From Adiantum capillus-veneris (lineage: Eukaryota; Streptophyta; Polypodiopsida; Polypodiales; Pteridaceae): a stretch of DNA of 63,500 nucleotides. The stretch is taken from positions 88,079,029-88,142,528 of the forward strand of contig CM043959.1 of assembly GCA_014529385.2 (NCBI GenBank), given 5' to 3'. Made by a program: the position numbers and the translations under genes. Below are positions 55,391 to 63,500 of the stretch, one piece after another. The notes under the pieces were generated by a model that was given only the letters and a program-made list of their open reading frames with translations, was not told where the DNA came from and did not search any database. Positions within the stretch are counted from its first letter, which is position 1. The number at the start of each line of letters is the position of its first letter.

Positions 55391-55926
55391 CTCCACCCCA
55401 CTTAACATCCCATACTATTTAGGAAAATGTGAGGGATACTTGGGGAGTCCTCAACTTCATGCCTTATATACTCACTATCTCAAGATGCCACCTTTGCATA
55501 TAGGATTACCGGTATTTATGTGGAAGCTTGTTGGTGATCTCTAGGATTCTCCCTTCAATGGAAAGTTGTTACATTCATTGTTTATTATCTCAACTACCAC
55601 CAATAGCCAAGATTTGTACTTGTGAGCACATTTGTGCAAATAGCTTTGCAAGCCATGGTCAAGAAAAATATACTACTCAGGCCCGACATCACATAATGAC
55701 TTATATTTCAAGTAGTATGAGATTTACAAAGGTATTCCCAAATATATAGAAATTCAAACAAGTATATTTGGATTGTTGGTAGAGATTGTCGACAAGCTTC
55801 CTGGTGGATCCAAATCCCAATGCAGACGTGGAATCTTAAGATATTGAATTTATAAAGCATAAAGTTGAGGACTCCTCAAAGTATCTTTCCGTTGGATACA
55901 ATGGGATCTAAAGTGGGGTGGGGAGT
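55391..55926 (+). repeat. Long inverted repeat, foldback or MITE-like
   Basis: Arms 55391-55542 and 55780-55926 are imperfect reverse complements over about 150 bp. Shared blocks include CCACCCCACTT, GAGTCCTCAACTT.ATGC and GGAAGCTTGT. The loop is about 240 bp without a recognisable gene. It could be a foldback element, a MITE or an inverted duplication; a transcript would form a long hairpin. Confidence 0.65.
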
Positions 55927-56640
55927 CCCATCCCGTGTGGTCTCACGTGCCTTGTTGACCTTTGAGCTTCTACTATGCACTCTATAGTGGAGCAAAGAAG
56001 ATGTCTAGGATGCCATGTTATACACATGGGATGCAAAACATTAACTCTTGCAAGTCTTTAAGGGGCACACCCACATACATTGTCACATGGTGCTCTTAAC
56101 TAGACTTTTAGCCAATGGTAACATCAAGATGGATGGGGAAATGCCTTGATAGATGGGTGAGAAAGTCAAAGGAAAAAGTTGCCTATTGCTATAACCTAAA
56201 TAATGGGAGTTACCACTATGGGCAAGGGCATCCTATAATAGCCCATTGCATTCACATGGCACATTCACTCTTGGTGCAATGTGGGCTTGATGTAAATATC
56301 GAAATACAATGCCTCTCATGATCATGTTAGTGACCTCTGCCATTTTCATGCAGATGATTTTATTCCATTCTTAAATTTGGCACTTTGGAGACTCAACATG
56401 AGTAATCGAGACAAGTAAAAGGGTTCAACGTTGATAAGGAATACTCTAGTTTTTATGGATCTACTCATAACTTATGTAGGCTTATTAGTGGGTGTTGTGG
56501 TGTTTCTCAACCATAACCATGGCAAATTTCCATTGATCATTATGGTGTTTTGCATTATGCCAAAACTTCATGCATATATGCATTATTTTTCCTTATTTTG
56601 CATCATCATATTTTAGAATTTCCTAGGATTTTTGATAGAC
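55927..56640 (+). other. Non-coding stretch, no gene recognised
   Basis: Small frames at 56115-56321 and 56431-56616 show no recognisable motif. It may be remains of copia I between integrase and reverse transcriptase, which resumes at 56641. Confidence 0.35.
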
Positions 56641-56744
56641 GGATGGCTACGCTTGATGCTAATGAGATAGGGGCTTTGGCTCCATCTCCAAAAGGGAAGA
56701 ATATGATTGGATGTAAATGGGTTTACAAGGTGAAACACTATGCA
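56641..56744 (+). pseudogene. Copia reverse transcriptase N-terminal fragment
   Basis: LDANEIGALAPSPKGKNMIG then CKWVYKVKHYA is the start of a copia reverse transcriptase (EM-ALE-N-TW-LVPLPKGK...KWVFKVKH pattern). It stops at an LTR start at 56745; the next residues of the same domain appear at about 58345. Confidence 0.75.
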
Positions 56745-56944
56745 TGTTGGGGTTAAAGGTGAAGTGCCTTTACTCGGGGCCGGATGTCCAGTGTCCGACT
56801 GCCCACTACATACACTTTCCTTATCTTTGTACATATACAAATAATAAGGAGCTCCTCTTTCTGCTTGAGAGTGTTTCTCTACCCACACATTGCTTCTCCT
56901 CTCCTCTTCCCTGTCCCACATCGCACCGTGCAAACGTAGTTACA
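56745..56944 (+). repeat. LTR G, 200 bp, plus orientation
   Basis: TGTTGGGGTTAAAGG...CGTAGTTACA, followed after two bases by a perfect primer site TGGTATCAGAGC (56947-56958). It is a 5' LTR inserted in a copia reverse transcriptase. No second LTR and no gag or pol of this element is found, so the element is truncated or non-autonomous. Confidence 0.7.
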
Positions 56945-56946
56945 AC

Positions 56947-58340
56947 TGGTATCAGAGCATTGGTCTTCCGAACTGCTTCCTGGAGCACGTGCGACGGCTT
57001 CTGACGGAGGTAGATTCGGCATCAAGAGGATACCGGTGAAGCTTGAAGCTCTAAAGGATGCCTAGCCCCCCTTGAAGCCCAAGGTCAAGCATGGAATCTT
57101 GAGAAGAATCGAGCAGAAACTAGAGCAATTTTTGGATCTGTCCAAGTAGGAAAAGCAACAAAAAAATGAACAGATCAGAGGGAGAGAGAGATTTGCATGC
57201 AACCATTAGATTTTAGACTTGAGAGAATTACATTCTCTGCACATCACATCGAGCATCTTTTGGTTGCGGTGTATCTACACACACATACACACATTGCGCA
57301 AGTATGCAGCAGTGTAGATCCACAAAGCAGACAACATTTTGGGTAGAAGCGTGAAGCAAAATCGAGCAAGGAATAGGGGCTCTGAAGCTTCATAGCAACA
57401 AGCAAGTGAAAGGAATCAGGGCATCAAGTAGATTCAACACGTAATTCTGAAGCAAAGCTTGAAGTGAGCATTGGAAGCCTTTTGTAGTGCTGGCTCATCA
57501 ACAGTGCTGGAGGACCTTGATGCAAAACACACAAGGGAACAACATTAAAAATTTTGTTTTGAAGGATTGGTAGAATAGAGATTACTGTTGTGTAGTTGGG
57601 GGAAAAATAAAAGGCTCAAGGTAGCACTACAAGGCTCTCTACAGAGAAGAGAAAAACAATGTGCAGAGAAGAGAAAAACAATGGGAGATAGAGAAGAAGA
57701 AAGGGGTGTGTGTGATGCGCGCGCACACACACACACACACACACTCCATAGAGTGATATAGAGAAAGAGAGAGAGTTTGGGAGCTCTCTTGGTCACAAAG
57801 AGAAGAGAGAGGACCACACACACACACACAAGCATGTGTGTGAGCTTTGTAAGCTCGGGCTTCCCAAGGCATCGAACTCTCCTCCGGCGTGCATACGACA
57901 TCGAATCTCCTCCGGCGTGCATACGACATTGACTATGGCTTTTTGGCACACAGCTTAACATGTGCTCAACTATTGACGGCTACAGCATCGGCAAACACTC
58001 CCATCTAGCAAAGAAGACGGCATTGACCAGATTTTCCTTGGCTTCGACATAGTGAGAGTGTTTTTGTCTCTCCTTCGGTGTAGCCTCTCCATCGACTCCC
58101 CTCCCACCCCCATTCCAAAGCCATTTTGCTCTGACGATCCCTGCCCAACATCTTGGCTTTGACTTAGCAAGAGACAATCGAGAAAGACCTGCATCAGCTC
58201 TCCTCTAGCCCGCATCTGAATCGACTCAGCTTCACAATGTCTCCTTGATGATTGGCTTTGATGGTTCTCCATTTTCTAGCTTTGGAGACACACATTGGCG
58301 CATAGTGGCTCCAACGGACCATTTCGGCGCGGATTTCCTA
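56947..58340 (+). other. Primer site and leader-like sequence of element G
   Basis: TGGTATCAGAGC at 56947-56958 is the initiator-Met primer site. After it comes AG-rich sequence, CA microsatellites (57722-57747 and about 57812-57831), and a 28-29-bp tandem duplication with CTCCTCCGGCGTGCATACGA at about 57870-57926. No protein is recognised. The right border with copia reverse transcriptase is at about 58340. Confidence 0.5.
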
Positions 58341-58344
58341 GTGA

Positions 58345-58740
58345 GCACATACAAATCTAGATTGGTGGAAAAGGGCTATACACAGATTTATTGCATTAAT
58401 TATGAGTAGACATTCAGTCTCATGGATTTAATGGCTATCGTTTATGCCTTTATTATAGTGGCTATAGCAAAAGGTTGGGTTTTGCATCGGCAGATTTATG
58501 TGAAGAATGTGTTCTTGCAAGAAGAAACATGTATGGAGCAGCCACATGGGTAGAGGATATGAGACATCTCAAGTATGTATCTAAGCTGACTACATGCAAG
58601 AGGAAGATAGGGAGCAACCATAGGGATATGAGGATGTGATACATCCCGAGTATGTGTGTAAACTATGGAATGCACTTTAGGGCTAAAGGAAGTACCTAGA
58701 GCTTGGTATAAAAGGATTGCACATCACTAAGTTATCATTG
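58345..58740 (+). pseudogene. Copia reverse transcriptase fragment with internal duplication
   Basis: A broken frame reads KSRLVEKGYTQIYCINYE, then IVAIAKGWVLHRQIYVKNVF and LQEETCMEQPHG, the copia palm (usual DVKNAFL motif, here YVKNVFL with Asp lost). A segment of about 79 bp is then repeated: TGCAAGA..GAGCA.CC at 58516 and again at 58595. The second copy continues GYEDVIHPEYVCKLWNAL and PRAWYKRI. Stops are frequent. It continues the fragment at 56641. Confidence 0.7.
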
Positions 58741-58767
58741 GTTTTCTGTATAGCTGATGTGAATCTC

Positions 58768-60225
58768 TCTTCTTTTTGGTTGGTTACTTCATGAAGATTC
58801 CAATACTTAACACTAGGTTGGTAATGGGACACTTATATGTCGTGGGACACTTTTATGTCCTACTTAGTGACCATTTTCCTTGTATTATTTGAAGAGTTTC
58901 AAAAAGAAACTTGACATTTTTTCTGGCAACTAATTCCACCTTTAACTTTATTCTTGCAAATTATTTCTCAACCCAAACTGTGTGTGTTGTTTTTGGCCTT
59001 TTTTCAAAGAATTGAACCTACAAGACATGAAAACTCATGTTTGCAGATCTATAGTGCCAAGCAATTAGTCTTAGTAGTTCTCAACATGTTTTCATGCTTT
59101 TAAGGAGAATCAAATGGTTATGACCTAAATAAAAGTTTCCTAATCCTAATTTTGCCAAATTTTACGTTTTCATGATTTTCTTTTGTGACTTTAAGAAAAC
59201 CCAAAGAAAATTTTGATTATGCACGTGGGTTTCATAACATGAAACTATTTTTTCTAGAGGACACCCAATACCCCATATAGCGAACTATACAAGCATGGTT
59301 GAGTTTTTCAATTCAACAAGAATTAGAGCCGTTCTACATTAACAACTTTAATCTTCATAGTATTGCTAATTTCAGCACCCAACTATGCAAGCTTTGTAGA
59401 TTATATCCATATTCAATGATGATCTATAAATTATCCTATATTGAACATTCTCTAGGGGATTGAAAAGAGCAAGACATGGAGCCCAATTTTTTCATGTTTG
59501 TTGTTTTAGTACTTTTGAAGGTTTCTATGGCTACTTACGAATGTAAATGCCCATGGGACCTAAGAAAGCGTGCACTTTGTAGCACCAACAAGTGTGGCTA
59601 TATAACATTTGATGAGATGTCAGTAAAATGAAAAAAATGCAACTTTTTTGAACCTAATTCTTTATCCCAAAATATTGGTGAGGCTAAAAGAATGACATGG
59701 TATGATCACTAGCTCATTGAAGTTTATGGGAGAAAAATGATGTATGGTCTTAAAAAATCCTTAGCCTTCTTATTATGCAATCGATTGCAAAAAAATATTT
59801 TTTTTAGTGAAATGCCATATATGGTACATCCACTTTGGAGACTTGCCATGACCAAATAGTGAGAAGTTTTGAAAATTGCTCACTTTTCCCATAAGTAGTG
59901 GTATCTTAACTTCGAGCACAAGAAAGGATTTTCCAAAAAGAATGGATCATGTATGAGTTTGGAGGTTTTTTTAAAACCCTGAAAGGTCACTTTTATGTTC
60001 TATTAAGTTACCAACCTAGTGTTAATTGCGTATGTACACACGCCATAATATAACATCAATGCATATAATGGAATGAATTATATTTGGGAGGGACTTTTGT
60101 ATTCTTCTTTTTGGTTGGCTACTTCACAAATATTCCATTTATCATTTCAATACTTAATTGCATATGTATGCACGCCATAATATTAGATCAATGCATATAA
60201 TGGAATGAATTATACTTGGGAGGGA
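58768..60225 (+). repeat. Tandem duplication whose first unit hosts a DNA transposon
   Basis: Unit one (58768-58810 plus 60022-60098) and unit two (about 60099-60225) share TTCTTTTTGGTTGG.TACTTCA, CAATACTTAATTGC.TATGTA and ATGGAATGAATTATA.TTGGGAGGGACTTTTG. Unit one is split by the transposon at 58811-60021; unit two is intact. Confidence 0.85.
58811..60021 (+). mobile_element. Non-autonomous DNA transposon flanked by TTAA
   Basis: 1211 bp with perfect 14-bp terminal inverted repeats CACTAGGTTGGTAA (58811-58824 and 60008-60021). TTAA lies on both sides (58807-58810, 60022-60025). The neighbouring duplicate at about 60152-60164 has CAATACTTAATTGC without the insert. GACACTTTTATGTCC-like motifs recur near the ends (58828, 58846, 59986). 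The interior is AT-rich with no recognisable transposase. TTAA duplication suggests a piggyBac-like element; a TA duplication with ACACTAGG ends (Tc1/mariner type) fits equally, since TTAA contains TA. Confidence 0.8.
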
Positions 60226-60258
60226 CTTTTGATTTGTAACACTTTACTTCTTGACAAT

Positions 60259-60488
60259 TGTTGGAAATAGGGTTGCAGGGAAACGCACACAGCTTGGAGA
60301 AGATGAAGAAGCTCAATGCACACAACAGAGAGTAGTATTACTTAGTGTGCAATGGAAAGATAAGATATCCCTAGAGTGATGGGCATATATACAATGCACG
60401 GGGAAAAAACCTCCTAGTGAGGGAAAAAATACCGTGGCAGCCCTAAGTCTGTTCACACACATCACTATCACATGTATATGGTAATAAA
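60259..60488 (-). repeat. Copia C 3' LTR and polypurine tract
   Basis: TGTTGGAAATAGGGTTGCAGG at the left end, matching 63348 onward. The right end near 60488 is worn. TCCCCCCT at about 60489-60496 is AGGGGGGA on the element strand, the polypurine tract. Confidence 0.75.
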
Positions 60489-60549
60489 TCCCCCCTGGGA
60501 GTAATGTGGTGAACAAGAGCTGACATATAGTGTATAGGGAAGTGCCATG

Positions 60550-61197
60550 CCCTGAGTGCATAATCAATCCATAAAGGGGGTAACCCAAAGCTTTGCAGAA
60601 AGCTTCAAACTCCTCATGAGGCAATGCCTTTGTGAACAAATCTGCAAGGTTGTCCTATGTTGGCACATAAGGCCAAGTTGATCTCTCCTGCTGAGAGTCT
60701 CTCCCTAATATAGTGGTAATGCACTTCAATGTGCTTTGTGCAAGCATGAAAAATTGGGTTCCTCGCAACTGCCAATGCGCTCTGACTGTCAGTGTAGATG
60801 ATGTTGGTAGTGTCTTGTCCAACACCCAAATCAGCCACATAAGGCGTATGAGCCATACACACTCAACCATAGTCATGAAGACTGCCCTGTACTAAGCCTC
60901 ATAATTGGAAGTGGCCACAATAGATTGCTTCTTGCTCAACTATGATATGCATGAACTATCGAGCATGAAACAAAAACCACTTGTGGACGCTCACGTGTCA
61001 AAACAACTAGCCCAATTTGAGTCCAAAAAAGCATGTAAATCTAGCGGCAATGATCCCCGCTTGGGATAAAACAACCCAAGATGCAAAGTGCAACTCAAGT
61101 AGCAAAAAATCTTTTGAATAGATTGCCAATGCTTAGACCCTGGGCTATGCATAACTCTAATGACATGTGAGACTGCAAACTGAATATAAGACCTCAT
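60550..61197 (-). pseudogene. Copia C RNase H
   Basis: HSPGSKHWQSIQKIFCYLSCTLHLGLFY (60991-61197), then TDSQSALAVARNPIFHACTKHIEVHYHYIRE (60614-60862), ending MFTKALPHEEFEAFCKALG (about 60583-60639). This is the copia RNase H order with the usual KHIEVHYH motif. Frameshifts near 60990 and 60640. Confidence 0.8.
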
Positions 61198-61543
61198 GTT
61201 GCATACATAAATCCAATAGCAGTTTGGTAAAGAGTGATATTGGCAGGATCACCAGCATCATAAGAATCAGTTTCAAACGTGTTTCCATGGGAGTGGCAAT
61301 AGGTTTGCAATCCTCAAGTTCAAACATACATAGCAATGTAGCCTTAACTGACCCATCCTTTGGAAACTTCGAGCATTGCATCTTACCCAAAATACAACCT
61401 TCACAAACATGCTTTACAGGTCCTTCAAGAGGCAGCAAAGAAGCAACTATATCAATTTTTTGCAAATGCAGCAAATTGGCAAAATTCAAATGGGCAAAAT
61501 GTGCATTCCAAAGTTTTGCATTTGAAATATCCTTTGAATACAC
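61157..61543 (-). pseudogene. Copia C pre-integrase fused in frame to RT end
   Basis: One open frame begins with GAG-pre-integrase (LWNAHFAHLNFANLLHLQKI, then CEGCILGKMQCSKF) and passes at about 61340 directly into ELEDCKPIATPMETRLKL, the end of copia reverse transcriptase. The integrase core and the catalytic RT palm are missing. The join keeps the reading frame. Confidence 0.8.
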
Positions 61544-61561
61544 AACTACATTTGCAAAATT

Positions 61562-62017
61562 TTATCCACACTTTTCATGGAAAGTGAGCTTATACAGCCC
61601 ACAACACAAAGTACCAGCTGCAACAATTTTATCACCAAAACTGAGATCATGAACTGTACATATCTCATCCACAAATTTCACAACAAGACCAAGTCTAGCA
61701 AGTGTAGATACAAACAAAAGGTTCTTTTTTATTCCATGTACATAAAGTGCATCAACAAGTGTGAAAGAATTTCCATTCGTAGCAGTCAGCACAATATTTC
61801 CAACTCCCTTGACCAAATAAGAGGCATTGTTGGCACAAGTCAGTGTATTCTCATGAGGGACATCCTCCAGAGAGGTTAAAAAGTCACGATGAGAGGTAAT
61901 GTGCTTTGTAGAACCACTATCAAAGTACCACACATGTGAATCTGCAGGCAATTGACATACACATATCATGGACAGAAGGATCATAAGTGCACTCTGCACT
62001 AAATGCCCACTTTGCAT
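61562..62017 (-). CDS. Copia C protease region
   Basis: An open frame of about 150 codons without stops: HVWYFDSGSTKHITSHRDFL (active triad DSG intact), then NIVLTATNGNSFTLVDALYV and NLLFVSTLARLGLVV, a standard copia aspartic protease that would cleave gag-pol. A stop follows near 61560, so it is cut from the pre-integrase part. It is part of a defective element. Confidence 0.75.
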   Translation of the reverse strand: MQSGHLVQSALMILLSMICVCQLPADSHVWYFDSGSTKHITSHRDFLTSLEDVPHENTLTCANNASYLVKGVGNIVLTATNGNSFTLVDALYVHGIKKNLLFVSTLARLGLVVKFVDEICTVHDLSFGDKIVAAGTLCCGLYKLTFHEKCG

Positions 62018-62099
62018 CTACATCAACATCACAATCTCCTTTCTCAAAAGATTCTACAATTGTTGCACTTGTAGTGGAACCAGCCTCTTGTGCCTTCAA

Positions 62100-62994
62100 T
62101 TTTGGACAGTGGTTGATTTAGTGATGATTAGATTTACAATAATGGAAACGCATCTTATTATTGCCCTTTTCATCAGAATTCCCAGACGGAGTGCTGCCAA
62201 TAGAAGCATTAGAAACATGTGATTTACCACTTGTAGAAGAACCACGAGAATGGGTTACATTGTTGTTATCACTTTTTCTTTGAGCAGCAATTAAGACATG
62301 TTCAACTGCACACTATTTAGCCCTATTTTTTTTGTGAAAGTGACTCTTGCAATAGCAATGTGCATAATGGATCAAAATTGACAACATTAGGATCTCCTTG
62401 GATCATAAGTCTCCAAGTACTAGCAAAAGTCTAGTAAGAATCCGGAAAAGCATCAAGAACAGTTTGCACAAGGGATCTGTTTGAAATGATTTTGCCTACA
62501 AAAATAAGTTTGTCATTAATATCCTTGATACCAGCAAGGAAAGTGTCCATTTCATCTTCCTCATGCATAATCTTTGACTCAAGCTCTTTAGATAGCAATG
62601 CAATGTTAGCCTCATTTTACGACTTGCATAAAGACCTGCCAGAATATCTCAAACTTGTTTTGTAGATTTAGCTAAACGAATGCCAGGAGTAATAGTGTGC
62701 TTCACAAATAATGCAATCAATGCATGAGCCTACCCATCTCTAACATCCCAACAAGCCCGCTCATCCATAGGCAAAACAGCTCTGCCAGCAACAACCCAGC
62801 CACCAAAACCTGCAACATCCTCAACATTGCATGTATCCATAGAACGAGGATGTACATCAATGCCATGCAGAACATTCCATACCCTTTGATACAAGAACGT
62901 GTTGCATCATATAAGCCCACATTGGGTAATTGTCCCCATCTGATTTATCCTCAACAGCAAACATCTTGAGCACATCTGTGCTGTTGTCATCCAT
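62100..62994 (-). pseudogene. Copia C gag
   Basis: Starts at the Met at 62994: MDDNSTDVLKMFAVEDKSD, then NYPMWAYMMQHVLVSKGM. Several frameshifts follow (near 62880, 62720, 62620). The zinc knuckle at about 62120-62170 is damaged: a FHYCKSN..INHCPKLK remnant lacks the first Cys and has a stop. Confidence 0.75.
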
Positions 62995-63325
62995 GGCGAA
63001 TGCCTACGCTTGATGTGAAAATTTCACGAAAAGAGGAGAGATGAAGCAAGAACAACATGTGCTATATAGCACAACCCAAAGAAGACTATAAGGAACCTGT
63101 TATGCTTAAAACGACACTGAGAAAAATTTTGCATGAAAGAACAAAATTGCTTGCGCAATACTGCATGTAGTGGAAACGGAGGCCGAAATGGACGCGAATG
63201 GAAAATCTGACAAGACTAAGCTCCATGAGTTTTCGCGAAGTATTTGTCAGCCTACTGACACTCATCAAAGCTCACCCAAATCTAAAAAAGTGAGCAGGCA
63301 TGTACTGCAACTAATCCCCGGAGGA

Positions 63326-63500
63326 TGCAACCTGCTATGCTACCAATTGTTGGAAATAGGGTAGCAGGGAAACACGCACAGCTTGGAGAAGATGAAGAAG
63401 CTCAAGGCACACAACAGAGAGTAGTATTTTTTAGTGTGCAATGAAAAGATAAGATAGCCCTAGAGTGATGGGCGTATATACAATGCACGGGAAAAAAAAC
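63326..63500 (-). repeat. Copia C 5' LTR (partial) and primer site
   Basis: LTR from 63348 (TGTTGGAAATAGGGTAGCAGG) to the window edge. Left of it, plus strand CCTGCTATGCTACCAAT (63331-63347) is ATTGGTAGCATAGCAGG on the element strand, a mutated initiator-Met primer site. Confidence 0.8.

Larger units (their letters stand above)
60259..63500 (-). mobile_element. Copia element C, internally deleted, runs off the window
   Basis: Left (3') LTR 60259-60488 and right (5') LTR from 63348 to beyond 63500. Between them on the minus strand: gag (62100-62994), protease, GAG-pre-integrase fused to the end of reverse transcriptase, and RNase H. Integrase core and most of reverse transcriptase are deleted. 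The LTR family is shared with copies at 42213, 54164 and 55092. Confidence 0.85.

Noticed and set aside
58811-60021. CACTA (En/Spm) assignment from the CACTA start of the inverted repeat
   Set aside because: CACTA elements make 3-bp duplications. The empty site fits a symmetric TTAA or TA duplication; 3-bp readings give unequal ends.

Overview
The window looks like a gene-poor, repeat-saturated stretch of land-plant nuclear DNA. Every coding trace I recognise belongs to a transposable element: Ty1-copia and Ty3-gypsy LTR retrotransposons, at least two LINE lineages, tRNA-like SINEs and one small DNA transposon. I found no convincing host gene, rRNA or tRNA gene. The evidence for a plant is a gypsy polyprotein with a C-terminal chromodomain, initiator-Met-type primer sites (TGGTATCAGAGC) next to several LTRs, and the dense nesting. 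Long GA/CT arrays and heavy nesting would suit a large-genome plant such as a fern, but that is only an impression.

Layout. 1-14255: a LINE (LINE-1a, + strand) behind a SINE-like repeat, split twice. A degenerate copia element (copia-1, - strand, 843-6561) sits in its endonuclease, and a non-autonomous gypsy-like element (J, + strand, 9100-13673) sits near its C-terminus. 14256-15640: a solo-LTR-like stretch. 15650-16996: the 3' end of a second LINE type (- strand). 16997-32479: gypsy element A (- strand, internally deleted). Its right LTR is interrupted by an intact gypsy element B (22501-30939, perfect 5-bp target duplication) and by a captured LINE ORF1 segment. 32480-37704: LINE-1b, related to LINE-1a, with ORF1 and a broken ORF2 interrupted by a minus-strand LTR-element fragment. 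37740-38400: another minus-strand LINE fragment. 38400-44216: mostly non-coding, with a strong heat-shock-element-like site, a SINE, microsatellites, tandem repeats and one copia LTR. 44217-49250: decayed gypsy element H (- strand). 49389-58740: scattered plus-strand copia fragments (I) interrupted by minus-strand copia fragments (F, E), an LTR (G) and a long inverted repeat. 58811-60021: a 1.2-kb DNA transposon flanked by TTAA, with an empty copy of its target site beside it. 60259-63500: internally deleted copia element C, running off the window.

How the parts relate. Only element B has an uninterrupted gag-pol frame and near-identical LTRs, so it is the one plausible recent, autonomous insertion. 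J and C carry deletions or lack reverse transcriptase, so any movement would have needed enzymes from relatives. Nesting gives a relative order: LINE-1a before copia-1 and J; A before the ORF1 capture; A before B.
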